A DNA stretch of 64,000 nucleotides, from the NCBI GenBank assembly GCA_943787535.1, contig CALSMU010000013.1, positions 142,529-206,528 of the forward strand. The letters run 5' to 3'. The position numbers and the translations under genes are program-made. The notes beneath the pieces are model-generated. The model worked only from the letters and a program-made list of their open reading frames with translations. It was not told the DNA's origin and made no database searches. Below, piece by piece: positions 19,241-28,390 of this stretch (position 1 is the stretch's first letter; each line of letters begins with the position of its first letter). The stretch comes from an uncultured Flavobacteriales bacterium. GTDB lineage: Bacteria > Bacteroidota > Bacteroidia > Flavobacteriales_D > Parvicellaceae.

Positions 19241-19446
19241 AGCATGCAGCACGAGAATATTCGATGCGCAGCAATCACCTTTTAAGGGTCTAGTATTTTT
19301 TGCTTCGTTTTTTTGTACAATGAAAAAAATGAAGAGCCCCCACGGCTTGAGTGGTGCTATTAAGAAAAAGGATAATTTTCAGCTTAAAATATCAAAGAAC
19401 TTACCTTATGGAATAATAATTGAACCTTATACCTTATTCAACGTAA

Positions 19447-19474
19447 TTGAATCTGATAACTTTAGTTATTTTTG
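19447..19474 (+). promoter_or_regulatory. Promoter of the YwqK-like/queE/porE-like operon
   Basis: TTG at 19447-19449, a 17-base spacer and TATTTTTG at 19467-19474 fit the Bacteroidota pattern. It lies 32 bases before the ATG at 19507. Confidence 0.55.
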
Positions 19475-19506
19475 ATAATATCGTATTTTTACAAAAACGT
19501 GTTTTT

Positions 19507-20622
19507 ATGAAGCTAATTTTCACGCTAATACTTCTTGCTATTTCATCATTTGCTTTCTCTCAAATTACCAGAGGAGGAGAAGGAGAAAGAGAAGGAGCGG
19601 ATGAAAATAACAATGGATTTAATGAAGATGGTAGTCCACGGTATAGAGGAAAAGGTGAGATGGCTGTTAACTGCAATACAGACTTGGAATTAGAACAAGC
19701 AAATAATTTAATATATCACAAGAAAACAGGAAAACCTTACACCGGTTTATGCATTTCTTATTATGACAACAGACAGTTAGAAAGAAAAGTTCGTTTCCTC
19801 AATGGAAAAGAGCAAGATACTTCATTCACATTCTATAAAGATGGAAAACAGTGGACAGAATTAAGTTGGGATCATGGCATTGAAAATGGTACATCAAAAT
19901 TTTGGTATGAAAATGGACAATTGGCTTGGGAAAACACTTATTTAATGGGAGAAAAAGAGGGTGTTTGGAACTTTTATGCGGAAGATGGTAAGCCTGTTAA
20001 AACGCTTTCCTACAAGAGGAATCAAATGGATGGTGTATCTAAGTATTATCATAAAAATGGAATCCTTAAAAAATCTGTGGAATACAAAAAGGGAATAATG
20101 AATGGCGATTTCACCACTTATTACGATGACAGTACCTTAAAAATGAAAAAAACCTATAAGGGAGGAGAAATGGACGGTGTGGTTTTATTTCATTATCCAA
20201 GCGGTCAATTATCTGTTGAACAGCATTATAAAAATGGAACGAAAGCAGATAAATGGCAGTTCTTTTTTGATAATGGTCAATTAAAACAAACCGGTAGTTT
20301 CAAAGAAGGCGAAAAACACGGGCTTTGGGAGTATTTTCTTGCAGATGGCAAAAATGCTTTGAGTATTCTTTTTGAAAAAGGAAAAGAACTAAAAGTGGTG
20401 GAATACGATAAGTTTGGTAAACCCAGAAATGAAGAAGATTTACTCGAACTCAACAGAATCATGTCTGGCCAAGTGTTAGGAGAAGAAACAAAAGCCGAAA
20501 AGAAGGCCAGAAAGAAAAAAGAGAAAGCCGAAAAGAAAGCTGCTAAGAAAAGGGAGAAGGCCGCAAAGAAAAAAGCGAAAGCGGATAAAAAGGTTTTGGA
20601 TAGTGAAGAGAATAAAGAATAA
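19507..20622 (+). CDS. Secreted MORN-variant (YwqK-type) repeat protein with charged C-terminal tail
   Basis: 371 residues from the ATG at 19507, chosen because it opens a clean signal peptide (~1-19); an in-frame start at 19447 would lie on the promoter. Residues ~80-330 hold about eight repeats of ~23 residues with the W/Y-Y-x-N/D-G-x-L pattern of YwqK-type MORN variants. These form beta-hairpin scaffolds; the family name antitoxin comes from distant relatives, and no toxin gene is adjacent. Residues ~335-371 are almost entirely Lys, Ala and Glu and probably form a helix or disordered tail. The stop codon abuts the queE ATG, so the genes are coupled. Confidence 0.78.
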   Translation: MKLIFTLILLAISSFAFSQITRGGEGEREGADENNNGFNEDGSPRYRGKGEMAVNCNTDLELEQANNLIYHKKTGKPYTGLCISYYDNRQLERKVRFLNGKEQDTSFTFYKDGKQWTELSWDHGIENGTSKFWYENGQLAWENTYLMGEKEGVWNFYAEDGKPVKTLSYKRNQMDGVSKYYHKNGILKKSVEYKKGIMNGDFTTYYDDSTLKMKKTYKGGEMDGVVLFHYPSGQLSVEQHYKNGTKADKWQFFFDNGQLKQTGSFKEGEKHGLWEYFLADGKNALSILFEKGKELKVVEYDKFGKPRNEEDLLELNRIMSGQVLGEETKAEKKARKKKEKAEKKAAKKREKAAKKKAKADKKVLDSEENKE

Positions 20623-21252
20623 ATGGGTACAAAAGTGAAAGGAGATAATTTTAAGAATAGCTTACCTTTAATGGAGCAATTCTATTCTATTCAAGGAGAA
20701 GGACATTACAGTGGTAGACCAGCTATCTTTATACGTTTGGCTGGATGTGATGTAGGATGCATTTGGTGCGATGTGAAAGAAAGTTGGAATAAGAATGAGC
20801 ATGCTATTGAACCGATAGAAAAAATTATTTCCCATGTTCAAGAAACCAATTGTAAATTTATAGTTATAACAGGAGGAGAGCCTGCTATGTATGATTTAAC
20901 TAATTTAACAAACGAACTAAAGTTATTAGGTTGTGAAATAGCTATTGAAACTTCCGGAGTTTACCCTATTATTGGAAACATTGATTGGGTCTGTTTTTCT
21001 CCTAAAAAGTTTAAAAAGCCCAATGAAAATGTATTTGCTATGGCCAATGAATTAAAAGTAATCGTATTTAATAAATCCGATTTTTCTTGGGCACAAGAAT
21101 ACGCTGCTAAGGTAGGACAAGAATGCAAGTTGTATTTGCAGCCAGAATGGAGTAAAGAGAAAGAAATGACTCCCTTAATCATTGATTTTGTGAAAAAGAA
21201 TCCAGATTGGAATATTTCCTTACAAACACATAAATATTTAGATATAAGATAA
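20623..21252 (+). CDS. queE: 7-carboxy-7-deazaguanine synthase (radical SAM)
   Basis: 209 residues. QueE rearranges 6-carboxy-5,6,7,8-tetrahydropterin to 7-carboxy-7-deazaguanine on the way to preQ0 and queuosine. The conserved start MEQFYSIQGEG (from residue 17) is followed by the [4Fe-4S]-binding C42-x3-C46-x2-C49 and the SAM-binding TGGEPAMY. The end, QTHKYLDIR, is typical. The extra 16 N-terminal residues are poorly conserved, so a start at M17 is possible, but the first ATG directly abuts the previous stop codon. Its own stop overlaps the next start (TAATG). Substrate would come from the FolE/QueD-type enzymes at the window start. Confidence 0.92.
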   Translation: MGTKVKGDNFKNSLPLMEQFYSIQGEGHYSGRPAIFIRLAGCDVGCIWCDVKESWNKNEHAIEPIEKIISHVQETNCKFIVITGGEPAMYDLTNLTNELKLLGCEIAIETSGVYPIIGNIDWVCFSPKKFKKPNENVFAMANELKVIVFNKSDFSWAQEYAAKVGQECKLYLQPEWSKEKEMTPLIIDFVKKNPDWNISLQTHKYLDIR

Positions 21253-23267
21253 TGAAAGTGACTTTTTTTAACAAAGTAATGGGTTTGATTCTAGTGATAC
21301 TCACGGTTACATCTTGTAAAATGACTGCTCAACCTGGAATGTCTTATTCTACCAGCAATAAGAAAGCAATAAAATTGTATGAGGCATCAAGAACTTGTTA
21401 TGGGCAAGTAAATCCTGCAACTGGTAGGAGAAACCTTACTTGCGCAGAAGAAAAGGCAAAAAAGGCATTAGAGAAAGACCCCTCTTTTACGGAAGCCTAT
21501 GCAATGCTCTCTCAAATTAATATTGAAAACGGCGAGTTTAAAGTGGCAATTATGTATAAACAAAAGATGATGCAATTATCTAAACAATTTTCGCCATCTG
21601 AATATTTTTATTTAGCTAGTTTACAAATGGCCATTGGTGATTATGAAGGAGTAAAGAAAAATGCTCGTAAGTATTCTCAAAATAGAAATGCAAATCCCGA
21701 TTTTCTTGAAAAATGTAGGAAATATATTATAAACGCGAATTTTGCGATTAAGGCAATGCAAAATCCAGTCGAATTTAAACCCGTTAATTTGGGGCCAAAT
21801 GTAAATACGGAAAGACCTGAGTATTTTCCTTCTTTAACCGCTGATGACCAGACGTTACTTTTTACAAGAGATGTGATAGATGCTAATGCGGTTCGTGCTG
21901 GTCATCAAGAAGATATTTGGGTCAGTCAGAAAAATGGAAGCCAATGGGATTTAAGTAATCCGATTAGCAATAGTGTAAATTCTATTTATAACGAAGGTGC
22001 ACCAACATTTTCTGCAGATGGTAAGTACGTCATATTTGTGGGGTGCGAATTTGGGGAGAGAGGTGATTTTGAATATGGTGAAGGTAGGACAGGGAAAGGT
22101 AGTTGCGATTTGTTTGCAAGTGAAAAAGAAGGAAATAAGTGGTCAAAACCATTCAATATGGGTGCGCCAATAAATACGGGAAATTGGGAGTCACAGCCTA
22201 GTTTTTCTTCTGATGGAAAGACCTTATATTTTATTAGAGGTAAAGTTCGGTATAAGCAAAGAAGAAATCCGGGCGAACAAGATATTTACATGACCCAAAT
22301 TCAAGATGATGGAACCTGGTCTGTTCCTAAAAGATTGAGTGATAAAATAAATACACCGGGAAGAGAAGAGTCTGTGCAAATTCATCCTGATGGTCAAACT
22401 TTGTATTTTTCATCTGATGGTCATCCAGGAATGGGGAGTTTAGATATTTATCTAAGTAGATTGGATGAAACAGGTGAGTGGGGCAAGCCAGAAAATATGG
22501 GGTACCCTATCAATACTTTTAAGGAGGAAAATAGCACCTTGGTTTCTAGTGGTGGAGAGTTTGCATATTTCGCTTCAAATAGAGAGGGAGGAGAAGGGAG
22601 CCTTGATTTATATTCTTTCGTAATGCCCGAAAGCAAACGTCCGATTAAAACAACGTTTATGAAAGGGAAAGTTTATGATATTGAGACAAAAGAGCCATTA
22701 GCTGCAGATTTTCAGCTCATTGATTTGAAAACGGGAGTGATGTTTAAACGTGCTTTTGCAAATAAAGGCAATGGAGAGTTTATTGTAGCGCTTCCAATTA
22801 ATAAGGATTTTGCCCTAATTGCGGAGCATGATGGGTATTTTTTTTATTCGAAGAATTATTCTATCGATAAGTTAGTAAAGAATGAAGCTGGTTTTTTGGT
22901 AGATGTACCGATGAGACCAATTCAGAAAGGTGCACCATTTGTTTTGGAGAATATTTTCTTTGATTCTGACAAGTCCATACTAAAGGCAGAATCAGTAACA
23001 GAATTAAATAAGCTTTTAGCGATTTTAAATAAAAATGCATCTTTAAAGATAGAGTTGGGGGGGCATACTGACAGCGATGGGAATGATGATCACAACATGC
23101 AACTTTCTCGTAATAGAGCAAAAGCAGTTGTTGACTGGTTGATAGAAAAGGGGATAGACAAGGCAAAACTTAGCTATAAAGGATACGGAGAAAATAAGCC
23201 AAGAGTTGAAAATGACACACCTCAAAATAAAGCTTTGAACCGAAGAACAGAAGTAATTATTCTTTAG
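21252..23267 (+). CDS. PorE-like lipoprotein: TPR, beta-propeller (PD40), carboxypeptidase-regulatory and OmpA domains
   Basis: 671 residues. Lipobox VTSC ends the signal (~C22). Order of domains: TPR-like helices (~60-155), WD40-like PD40 propeller (~180-470; repeats such as EYFPSLTADDQTLLFTRD and PSFSSDGKTLYFIRG), a carboxypeptidase-regulatory-like beta-sandwich (~475-555), and a C-terminal OmpA peptidoglycan-binding domain (~560-671, GGHTDSDGND then LSRNRAKAV). This architecture is that of PorE, which links the type IX secretion complex to the cell wall. Bacteroidota genomes have several such paralogues, so assignment as the T9SS member is inference. Translation is probably coupled to queE. 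Confidence 0.82.
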   Translation: MKVTFFNKVMGLILVILTVTSCKMTAQPGMSYSTSNKKAIKLYEASRTCYGQVNPATGRRNLTCAEEKAKKALEKDPSFTEAYAMLSQINIENGEFKVAIMYKQKMMQLSKQFSPSEYFYLASLQMAIGDYEGVKKNARKYSQNRNANPDFLEKCRKYIINANFAIKAMQNPVEFKPVNLGPNVNTERPEYFPSLTADDQTLLFTRDVIDANAVRAGHQEDIWVSQKNGSQWDLSNPISNSVNSIYNEGAPTFSADGKYVIFVGCEFGERGDFEYGEGRTGKGSCDLFASEKEGNKWSKPFNMGAPINTGNWESQPSFSSDGKTLYFIRGKVRYKQRRNPGEQDIYMTQIQDDGTWSVPKRLSDKINTPGREESVQIHPDGQTLYFSSDGHPGMGSLDIYLSRLDETGEWGKPENMGYPINTFKEENSTLVSSGGEFAYFASNREGGEGSLDLYSFVMPESKRPIKTTFMKGKVYDIETKEPLAADFQLIDLKTGVMFKRAFANKGNGEFIVALPINKDFALIAEHDGYFFYSKNYSIDKLVKNEAGFLVDVPMRPIQKGAPFVLENIFFDSDKSILKAESVTELNKLLAILNKNASLKIELGGHTDSDGNDDHNMQLSRNRAKAVVDWLIEKGIDKAKLSYKGYGENKPRVENDTPQNKALNRRTEVIIL

Positions 23268-23330
23268 CATCCAAAAAGGTAACGAAGTTTTATTTTCTCC
23301 GTACGTAGAATAAGAAAGGATTGATTAATT

Positions 23331-24050
23331 ATGAAAAAAGCCCTCAGCAAGTTTGTAAAAAAGCTTCCCATCGATTTTATGAAAGAGCGAAAATATGATG
23401 CGCTTATCAAGAAAATTATGCGCATTGTATTGGAAGAGGATTCGTCATTCATTGATGTTGGTTGTTATAGAGGAGACTTCCTTATTGAAGCAAATAAATT
23501 TGCTCCTAGCGGCTCACATATTGGGTTTGAACCTATTCCAGATATTTACAATAAAGTAATTAAAAGTTTGGGAGGGGTTAATGATATCAGGCAGTTGGGT
23601 CTTAGTGATGAAAGAGGCGAAACTACATTCAATTATGTGAAATCCAATCCTTTGTATAGTGGGATAAAAAAAAGGAGTTATCCTGGAAAAGAGTCCATTA
23701 AAGAACTTGTTATAAAAGTTGATACATTGGATCATCAGCTTTTTCAGTCGCCAAGAGTTGATTTGATAAAAATAGATGTGGAAGGTGCTGAGTTAAATGT
23801 TTTGAAGGGAGGTGTTAACACAATTACGAAATTTAATCCGGTAATTGTTTTTGAGTATGAACAAGGAGCATCCGATGTTTATGGTGTAACTCCAGCGGAG
23901 ATGTGGAGCTTTTTTGATAAGGTTAAGTACAGTGTTTATACTTTGAAAAATTTTATTGATAACCCTTTACCTCTGTCATTCGCTAAATTTACAGAGATTT
24001 ACAATTCTAAAGATGAACATTTTTTTGTTGCTCGATTTAGATCTTCGTAA
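23331..24050 (+). CDS. FkbM family methyltransferase
   Basis: 239 residues, cytosolic. SAM-binding motif I is FIDVGCYRGDF (~residues 42-52) and the FkbM hallmark IKIDVEGAELNVLKGG lies near 145-160, followed by VIVFEY. The family O-methylates sugars or other polyols, often in surface polysaccharide or natural product pathways. No glycosyltransferase lies next to it, so the acceptor is unknown. It ends 14 bases inside the 3' end of the convergent T9SS cargo gene. It could be co-transcribed with the porE-like gene 63 bases upstream. Confidence 0.88.
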   Translation: MKKALSKFVKKLPIDFMKERKYDALIKKIMRIVLEEDSSFIDVGCYRGDFLIEANKFAPSGSHIGFEPIPDIYNKVIKSLGGVNDIRQLGLSDERGETTFNYVKSNPLYSGIKKRSYPGKESIKELVIKVDTLDHQLFQSPRVDLIKIDVEGAELNVLKGGVNTITKFNPVIVFEYEQGASDVYGVTPAEMWSFFDKVKYSVYTLKNFIDNPLPLSFAKFTEIYNSKDEHFFVARFRSS

Positions 24051-25467
24051 ACGGGTAAGCTTTATTTGAAATAGAAGGTATGTTAATAAAGTAAATCCCG
24101 TTTATTAGTTCAGAAACATCTATTTGATCCGATTTGAAAATTCCATTGCGAACTAACTCTCCCAAGAGGTTAAATATCTTATATGGGTGATTTAATGTAC
24201 TAGTTTGGCTTTTAAAGTTAAGGTTGCTTGCAGTTGGGTTTGGGTAAATAGATAAAGCACTTTTAAAGTCAAAAGCATAAACGCTGGAAATATCAAATAC
24301 TTGATTTAATGAAGCATTAACATTTAAAAGTGTATCCGTTTTCATTACAAAAACACTTTTAATTCCATTAAGCGTTTCATCTGTGGTCCCAACTATCACA
24401 ATAGATCTGTCTGCGGTAGTGTCAGCTTGTTCAATAATTTCATTCCCAGAAGATCCATCATTGGAAAAAATAATACCCCATCCGCCTTGACTTATTTTAA
24501 GTGCTTTTAAATCAAAACCACCACTTCCATCGGATGAAGTGCTTCCTCCTAACAAAACATCTGTACTATTCGCATATTGTAAAATGTATTTTCCCGTTTC
24601 ATCTAAAGTTTGGTCATAGTAGTTTCCGCTCAAATAAACACCATCTTTACTTATTTTCTGAAAGTCCATTACCAATCCAGTTCCAGTAATTGATTCTTTG
24701 GTGCCAATAAAATAATAATTACTGTCAACCAAATCTACTGCGCTATTAACAACTTCATCTAATGAATCTCCTGCTGTGTACTGCCATATTTCATTCCCTA
24801 AATTATCTGTTTTTACCAACCAATAATCAGTATCACCATCAGAAGTTGTTGCAGAACCAGCAAATAGTAAATCACCGCTTTTGGTTTCAATAACATCCTT
24901 AAATACATCTTTTCCAGCTCCTCCAAAAGTTTTTGTCCATAGCGTATCTCCTAGACTGTCTAGTTTTATTGCGTAACCATCCGACAAACCCGAACCATAA
25001 CTGTATGTTTCTCCAGCAATAATGTATCCTGAATCTATGGTCGTTGCAATACTATAGCTAAAGTCCCAGTCACTTCCACCGTAGGTGTTAGTCCAAAGGC
25101 TGTCGCCAACAGAATTTGTTTTCACCACATATATGTCGTAATCCCAAGAATCGCTGTTGGAGTAACCTGTCAGTATGTAACCCGTGTCAACTGTTTGTTT
25201 CAAATCCATTCCCCAATCTACATTTGATCCTCCATATGTTTTAGACCAAAGCAGGTTGCCTAAAGAGTCAATTTTAAAAAGATACATATCTGTATTGCCA
25301 CTTCCAAAACTTTCTGTAGCACCAATAACTGCGTATGCTGTGTCTATAGTTGTAATAATACTTTTTCCATGATCATTTCCTTGGCCGCCATAGGAATTAA
25401 AAAAAGTAGTTTGTCCCCAAAAAACAGTTGGGTTGAGTATGAGAAATATGTATATAATTAATTTCAT
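24037..25467 (-). CDS. T9SS cargo: secreted beta-propeller-like repeat protein
   Basis: 476 residues. A signal peptide (~1-18) is followed by six or more repeats of ~48-50 residues with the pattern GYIIAGET..GSGLSDGYAIK.DSLGDTLWTKTFGG (delta-60/propeller-like), then a T9SS type A sorting domain (~405-476: SIYPNPTASNL, then a final strand pair). Exported surface or extracellular protein; no catalytic residues are recognisable. It is the last gene of a leftward trio; its start overlaps the stop of the barrel gene (25464-25467), so translation is coupled. Its 3' end overlaps the FkbM gene by 14 bases. Confidence 0.8.
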   Translation of the reverse strand: MKLIIYIFLILNPTVFWGQTTFFNSYGGQGNDHGKSIITTIDTAYAVIGATESFGSGNTDMYLFKIDSLGNLLWSKTYGGSNVDWGMDLKQTVDTGYILTGYSNSDSWDYDIYVVKTNSVGDSLWTNTYGGSDWDFSYSIATTIDSGYIIAGETYSYGSGLSDGYAIKLDSLGDTLWTKTFGGAGKDVFKDVIETKSGDLLFAGSATTSDGDTDYWLVKTDNLGNEIWQYTAGDSLDEVVNSAVDLVDSNYYFIGTKESITGTGLVMDFQKISKDGVYLSGNYYDQTLDETGKYILQYANSTDVLLGGSTSSDGSGGFDLKALKISQGGWGIIFSNDGSSGNEIIEQADTTADRSIVIVGTTDETLNGIKSVFVMKTDTLLNVNASLNQVFDISSVYAFDFKSALSIYPNPTASNLNFKSQTSTLNHPYKIFNLLGELVRNGIFKSDQIDVSELINGIYFINIPSISNKAYPFTKI

Positions 25468-26696
25468 TTAAAATTATATTTTAAAGATATCCCAGCTGCC
25501 TTTCCATATTGTTCCCTAGAAAATACTCCAAGTAAGTTGTTGCTGTTTATTTCGACTAGTAACTTATTTTTAAATCGTTTGTTTATAGCAAGTCCAAATT
25601 GTAGGTTACTGTAACCTCCATAGCCTAAATAAGAAGAAATATTCATCTTACTTGTTAAGTGGAGGTTACCCCCAAAATAGAGAAACGCTCTGTATGAACT
25701 TTGTATTTTATACCGAAAACCATAAATAATTTCCCATTTCTTCAGATAGGTAGGAGGTTTGTAAAAATAGATTTCAAAGGGAAGTAAGCCTACAAATCGA
25801 GTTGTGTCAGATATTGTTCTAATAGAGTCGGTTAGTTCCTGTTGACTAATTATGGAATTTCCAAAACTAGAAATGCTAGAGACATTAAAACCATTGTAAT
25901 TGTATGTTGAATCCACTTTTGTTAAAACCGAATTTTTCCGAGAAACGTACATTCCAATGTTTTTAACTCCAATAATTATAGTAGTCGATTTGGAATGAGA
26001 ACTATCCTTGGCGATAAGTTCTTGTGATAAACGATATTCAAAATCTAAGGCAAATCCACTACCAATTTGTTTCAATACATTGGTACTTTGGATCTGACTT
26101 CCATTTAGATTTAAAGAAATGTTACTGCCCATTGAATCTGTATAAGTATAACCGCTTTGAACTAATCCTTGATTGTAGTTGCTAAAGCTTAAAAATGAAA
26201 CTCCAATTTTAAGTTTGTTGTTGTCAATTCCTGCTGAAAATTTCTTAAAACTTCTTGAATGAAATCCAGTTTGACCAATAAAAGAAGTGTCTCCCGCATT
26301 GTTTTTATTTCCATAAAAGACTAATTCATATAAGTCATCTGTAAACTGAATGGCTCCTGATGCGTTAGAGGAAATATCGACGTAATACCCCCAATTTCCA
26401 TATAGTTTGTGAATGGGGTCAGAAAAAGAAACTCCAAATGAACCTTCACCGCCAAAATAATTGATTCGCTTTGAATTGGAAAGCGCTGTGCCTTTCATTT
26501 GATTGTCAATAAAACCGCCCAATCTAAACACATCTATGAATTCATTATTGAAAATAGACGATCCATAATTTCCATTTGCGTAAATATTTAAAACTGCGGA
26601 GCTTGTGTCAGTATATTCAAATAGCTGATTATTTCCAGTGTTTTGAGCGAATATTGGGCTCGTAATAATCAGAAATATGTAAATTAATTTTTTCAC
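25464..26696 (-). CDS. Predicted outer-membrane beta-barrel protein
   Basis: 410 residues with a signal peptide (~1-17). The rest alternates hydrophobic and polar residues with frequent aromatic girdle positions and closes on an aromatic C-terminal strand (ISLKYNFK), the usual pattern of outer-membrane barrels. It resembles the DUF5723/PorV-like outer-membrane families only in general form; I cannot name a family securely. It lies between a lipoprotein gene (2-base gap) and a T9SS cargo gene (overlap), so the three probably act together at the outer membrane. Confidence 0.7.
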   Translation of the reverse strand: MKKLIYIFLIITSPIFAQNTGNNQLFEYTDTSSAVLNIYANGNYGSSIFNNEFIDVFRLGGFIDNQMKGTALSNSKRINYFGGEGSFGVSFSDPIHKLYGNWGYYVDISSNASGAIQFTDDLYELVFYGNKNNAGDTSFIGQTGFHSRSFKKFSAGIDNNKLKIGVSFLSFSNYNQGLVQSGYTYTDSMGSNISLNLNGSQIQSTNVLKQIGSGFALDFEYRLSQELIAKDSSHSKSTTIIIGVKNIGMYVSRKNSVLTKVDSTYNYNGFNVSSISSFGNSIISQQELTDSIRTISDTTRFVGLLPFEIYFYKPPTYLKKWEIIYGFRYKIQSSYRAFLYFGGNLHLTSKMNISSYLGYGGYSNLQFGLAINKRFKNKLLVEINSNNLLGVFSREQYGKAAGISLKYNFK

Positions 26697-26698
26697 CT

Positions 26699-28278
26699 TT
26701 ATTCTATTTCAACCCCGTATTCAAAATTGGCTACTACGTTAAATTTAAGCTTATAGTAGTCGTAAATATTAATATGATCAGAGGAAGTTGGTGTATTGAA
26801 AATAATGTTTAAAACTATTTTTTTGTTTTGAATGAGCGTATTGAAGTCCTTTTGATTCAATGTTAATTGATGCGTTGAAGATGAAATGTCTGAAACAACT
26901 CCGTTTCCATTAACAGAAGCACTTGGAACTAATGCAGGAGATAGAACATGGCTAACAACCATGTTGTTTTGATCTAGTAATATTAAATCTAGCTGAGCTT
27001 CTAAGGGAAATCCATTTTGAAGGTTGATGTTTAGCATTACAGAATGAAGACCAGTTGTGTCACTTATGTCAATGTTTAATGTGTCCGCAAGAGTTAGATT
27101 GTTTGCAATTATACTTAATGGCAGTTGAATGTCCATATTTAATTCCATCGGGGCATCCGAGGATATAAAGTCATTATGAGCAGAAACATTTCCTAATGGG
27201 TTTAATTCTAGTGCTAATCCATACTCAACGGAATCAGGTAATAATTCTAACATAAGATCAATGTTTGAATTAGAATTGTTTAGTTCATTTATATAGTAAT
27301 ATGGAAATATAGCAGAGCCAACTTCAGTCGCTCGATTAATATTTATATTGTTTCCAATAATTGCATGATTTAAGGCTATTGCAGTATTACTATTTGAAGC
27401 TGTGAATGAATTCATAGTTATACTAGCTTCCGCTCCAATTCCATTGATTAATTCTAAATCTACATCTATTTGGTCAATGTTAAGGCTTCCTGAAATTAGT
27501 TTGTTAAAAGCTGTTAGGTTTGTCTTTTCTGGTCCAATATTAAAGCTTTGGTTTCCAAAATACCCTTTTGCATAATCAATTTTGATATTACTGAGCTCAT
27601 TCGTTACATATACTGTGTCTTGGCTAGAAGCTGAAACATCCGTTGGGTTTGTTGGGTCTACTTTTATGTTAACATTCGTTGGAATAATATTAAAACTATT
27701 TCCAGAAGAACCTGATAAGTTGATAGAGTAACCACTTAAATCAAAGCTTCCACTTGCAGATGCAGTCGTTCCAGGTAATGCTCCTGAGACATAAACTAAT
27801 TGACTGAAAGAGTCTCCATTGGCATCTATAGCAAAAGGTATTTGGTATTCATAAATGATTTTTCCTTGAATGGTGCTTTTTAAGTGATAGTCAATTGACC
27901 CGCTCTTGACTTTAACATAAGTAAGCTCCGCACCTCCTATATTTATGGTGTTTTCTTCTGGCTCATTGATAAAAACTTGACCCGGTGATGCCGTAATCGG
28001 AAAAGGGAAAGGTAAAGCAAAAGTATCTAGCAATGAGGTGTCTGGAATTCCAACTAAAGAATCTAAATCTAATCTAAATAGATTTAAGTCTAGGTTCATA
28101 CTTACTGAGCTGTCTATTTCAGAAATCAGCACCGAATCAGGGAGGATATCATATATTGATAATTCCCCATATGCTAATGGTGCTATGCCTTCTATGCTCC
28201 AACGAATCATGTCCTCTCTTTTTTTACAAGAGAACAACATAGTAGGATAGGTATTAGAAGCAAAAGGATCTTCTTCAT
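26699..28278 (-). CDS. Large hypothetical lipoprotein (frame break in a homopolymer)
   Basis: The open frame to 28288 starts without a signal peptide, but ATG 28276-28278 in the next frame gives a textbook lipoprotein signal (MKKILLLLIPILLCCS). It runs into the main frame if the 7-T run at 28219-28225 is read as eight. The corrected protein is ~526 residues. The 28288 start is also unlikely because a -7 element covers 28286-28293. The mature part is rich in Asn, Ser, Ile and Asp with beta-strand character, has no motif I recognise, and ends NFEYGVEIE. It is the first gene of the trio with an outer-membrane barrel and a T9SS cargo protein. Confidence 0.72.
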
Positions 28279-28285
28279 ATTGGTT

Positions 28286-28293
28286 CAAAAATA
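28286..28293 (-). promoter_or_regulatory. Candidate -7 element for the lipoprotein/barrel/cargo operon
   Basis: Reads TATTTTTG on the minus strand, seven bases upstream of the ATG at 28278. It overlaps the alternative in-frame start at 28288 and so argues against that start. Confidence 0.45.
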
Positions 28294-28366
28294 GGGAATT
28301 GTTTCTCGTATATCATAAAAAAAGTAAGATTGTCAGATTTATTCACTGATAAATACGATTAAGAAT

Positions 28367-28374
28367 TATATTTG
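28367..28374 (+). promoter_or_regulatory. Candidate -7 element for the membrane protein at 28391
   Basis: TATATTTG matches TAnnTTTG, 16 bases before the ATG. Confidence 0.45.
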
Positions 28375-28390
28375 CGCTAGCAAATTAGTC

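Noticed and set aside
19197..19475. A 92-codon open frame on the plus strand
   Set aside because: It lies across repeat-like intergenic sequence, has no recognisable protein pattern, and no separate promoter or start context; I treat it as non-coding.
19507..20622. Toxin-antitoxin module suggested by the YwqK antitoxin label
   Set aside because: The protein is secreted, and its neighbour is queE; no toxin gene is present.
28219..28225. Programmed frameshifting in the lipoprotein gene
   Set aside because: The heptamer alone is not enough: no stimulatory hairpin is evident, and other homopolymer-type breaks in the window point to consensus errors. Kept only as a possibility in the findings.
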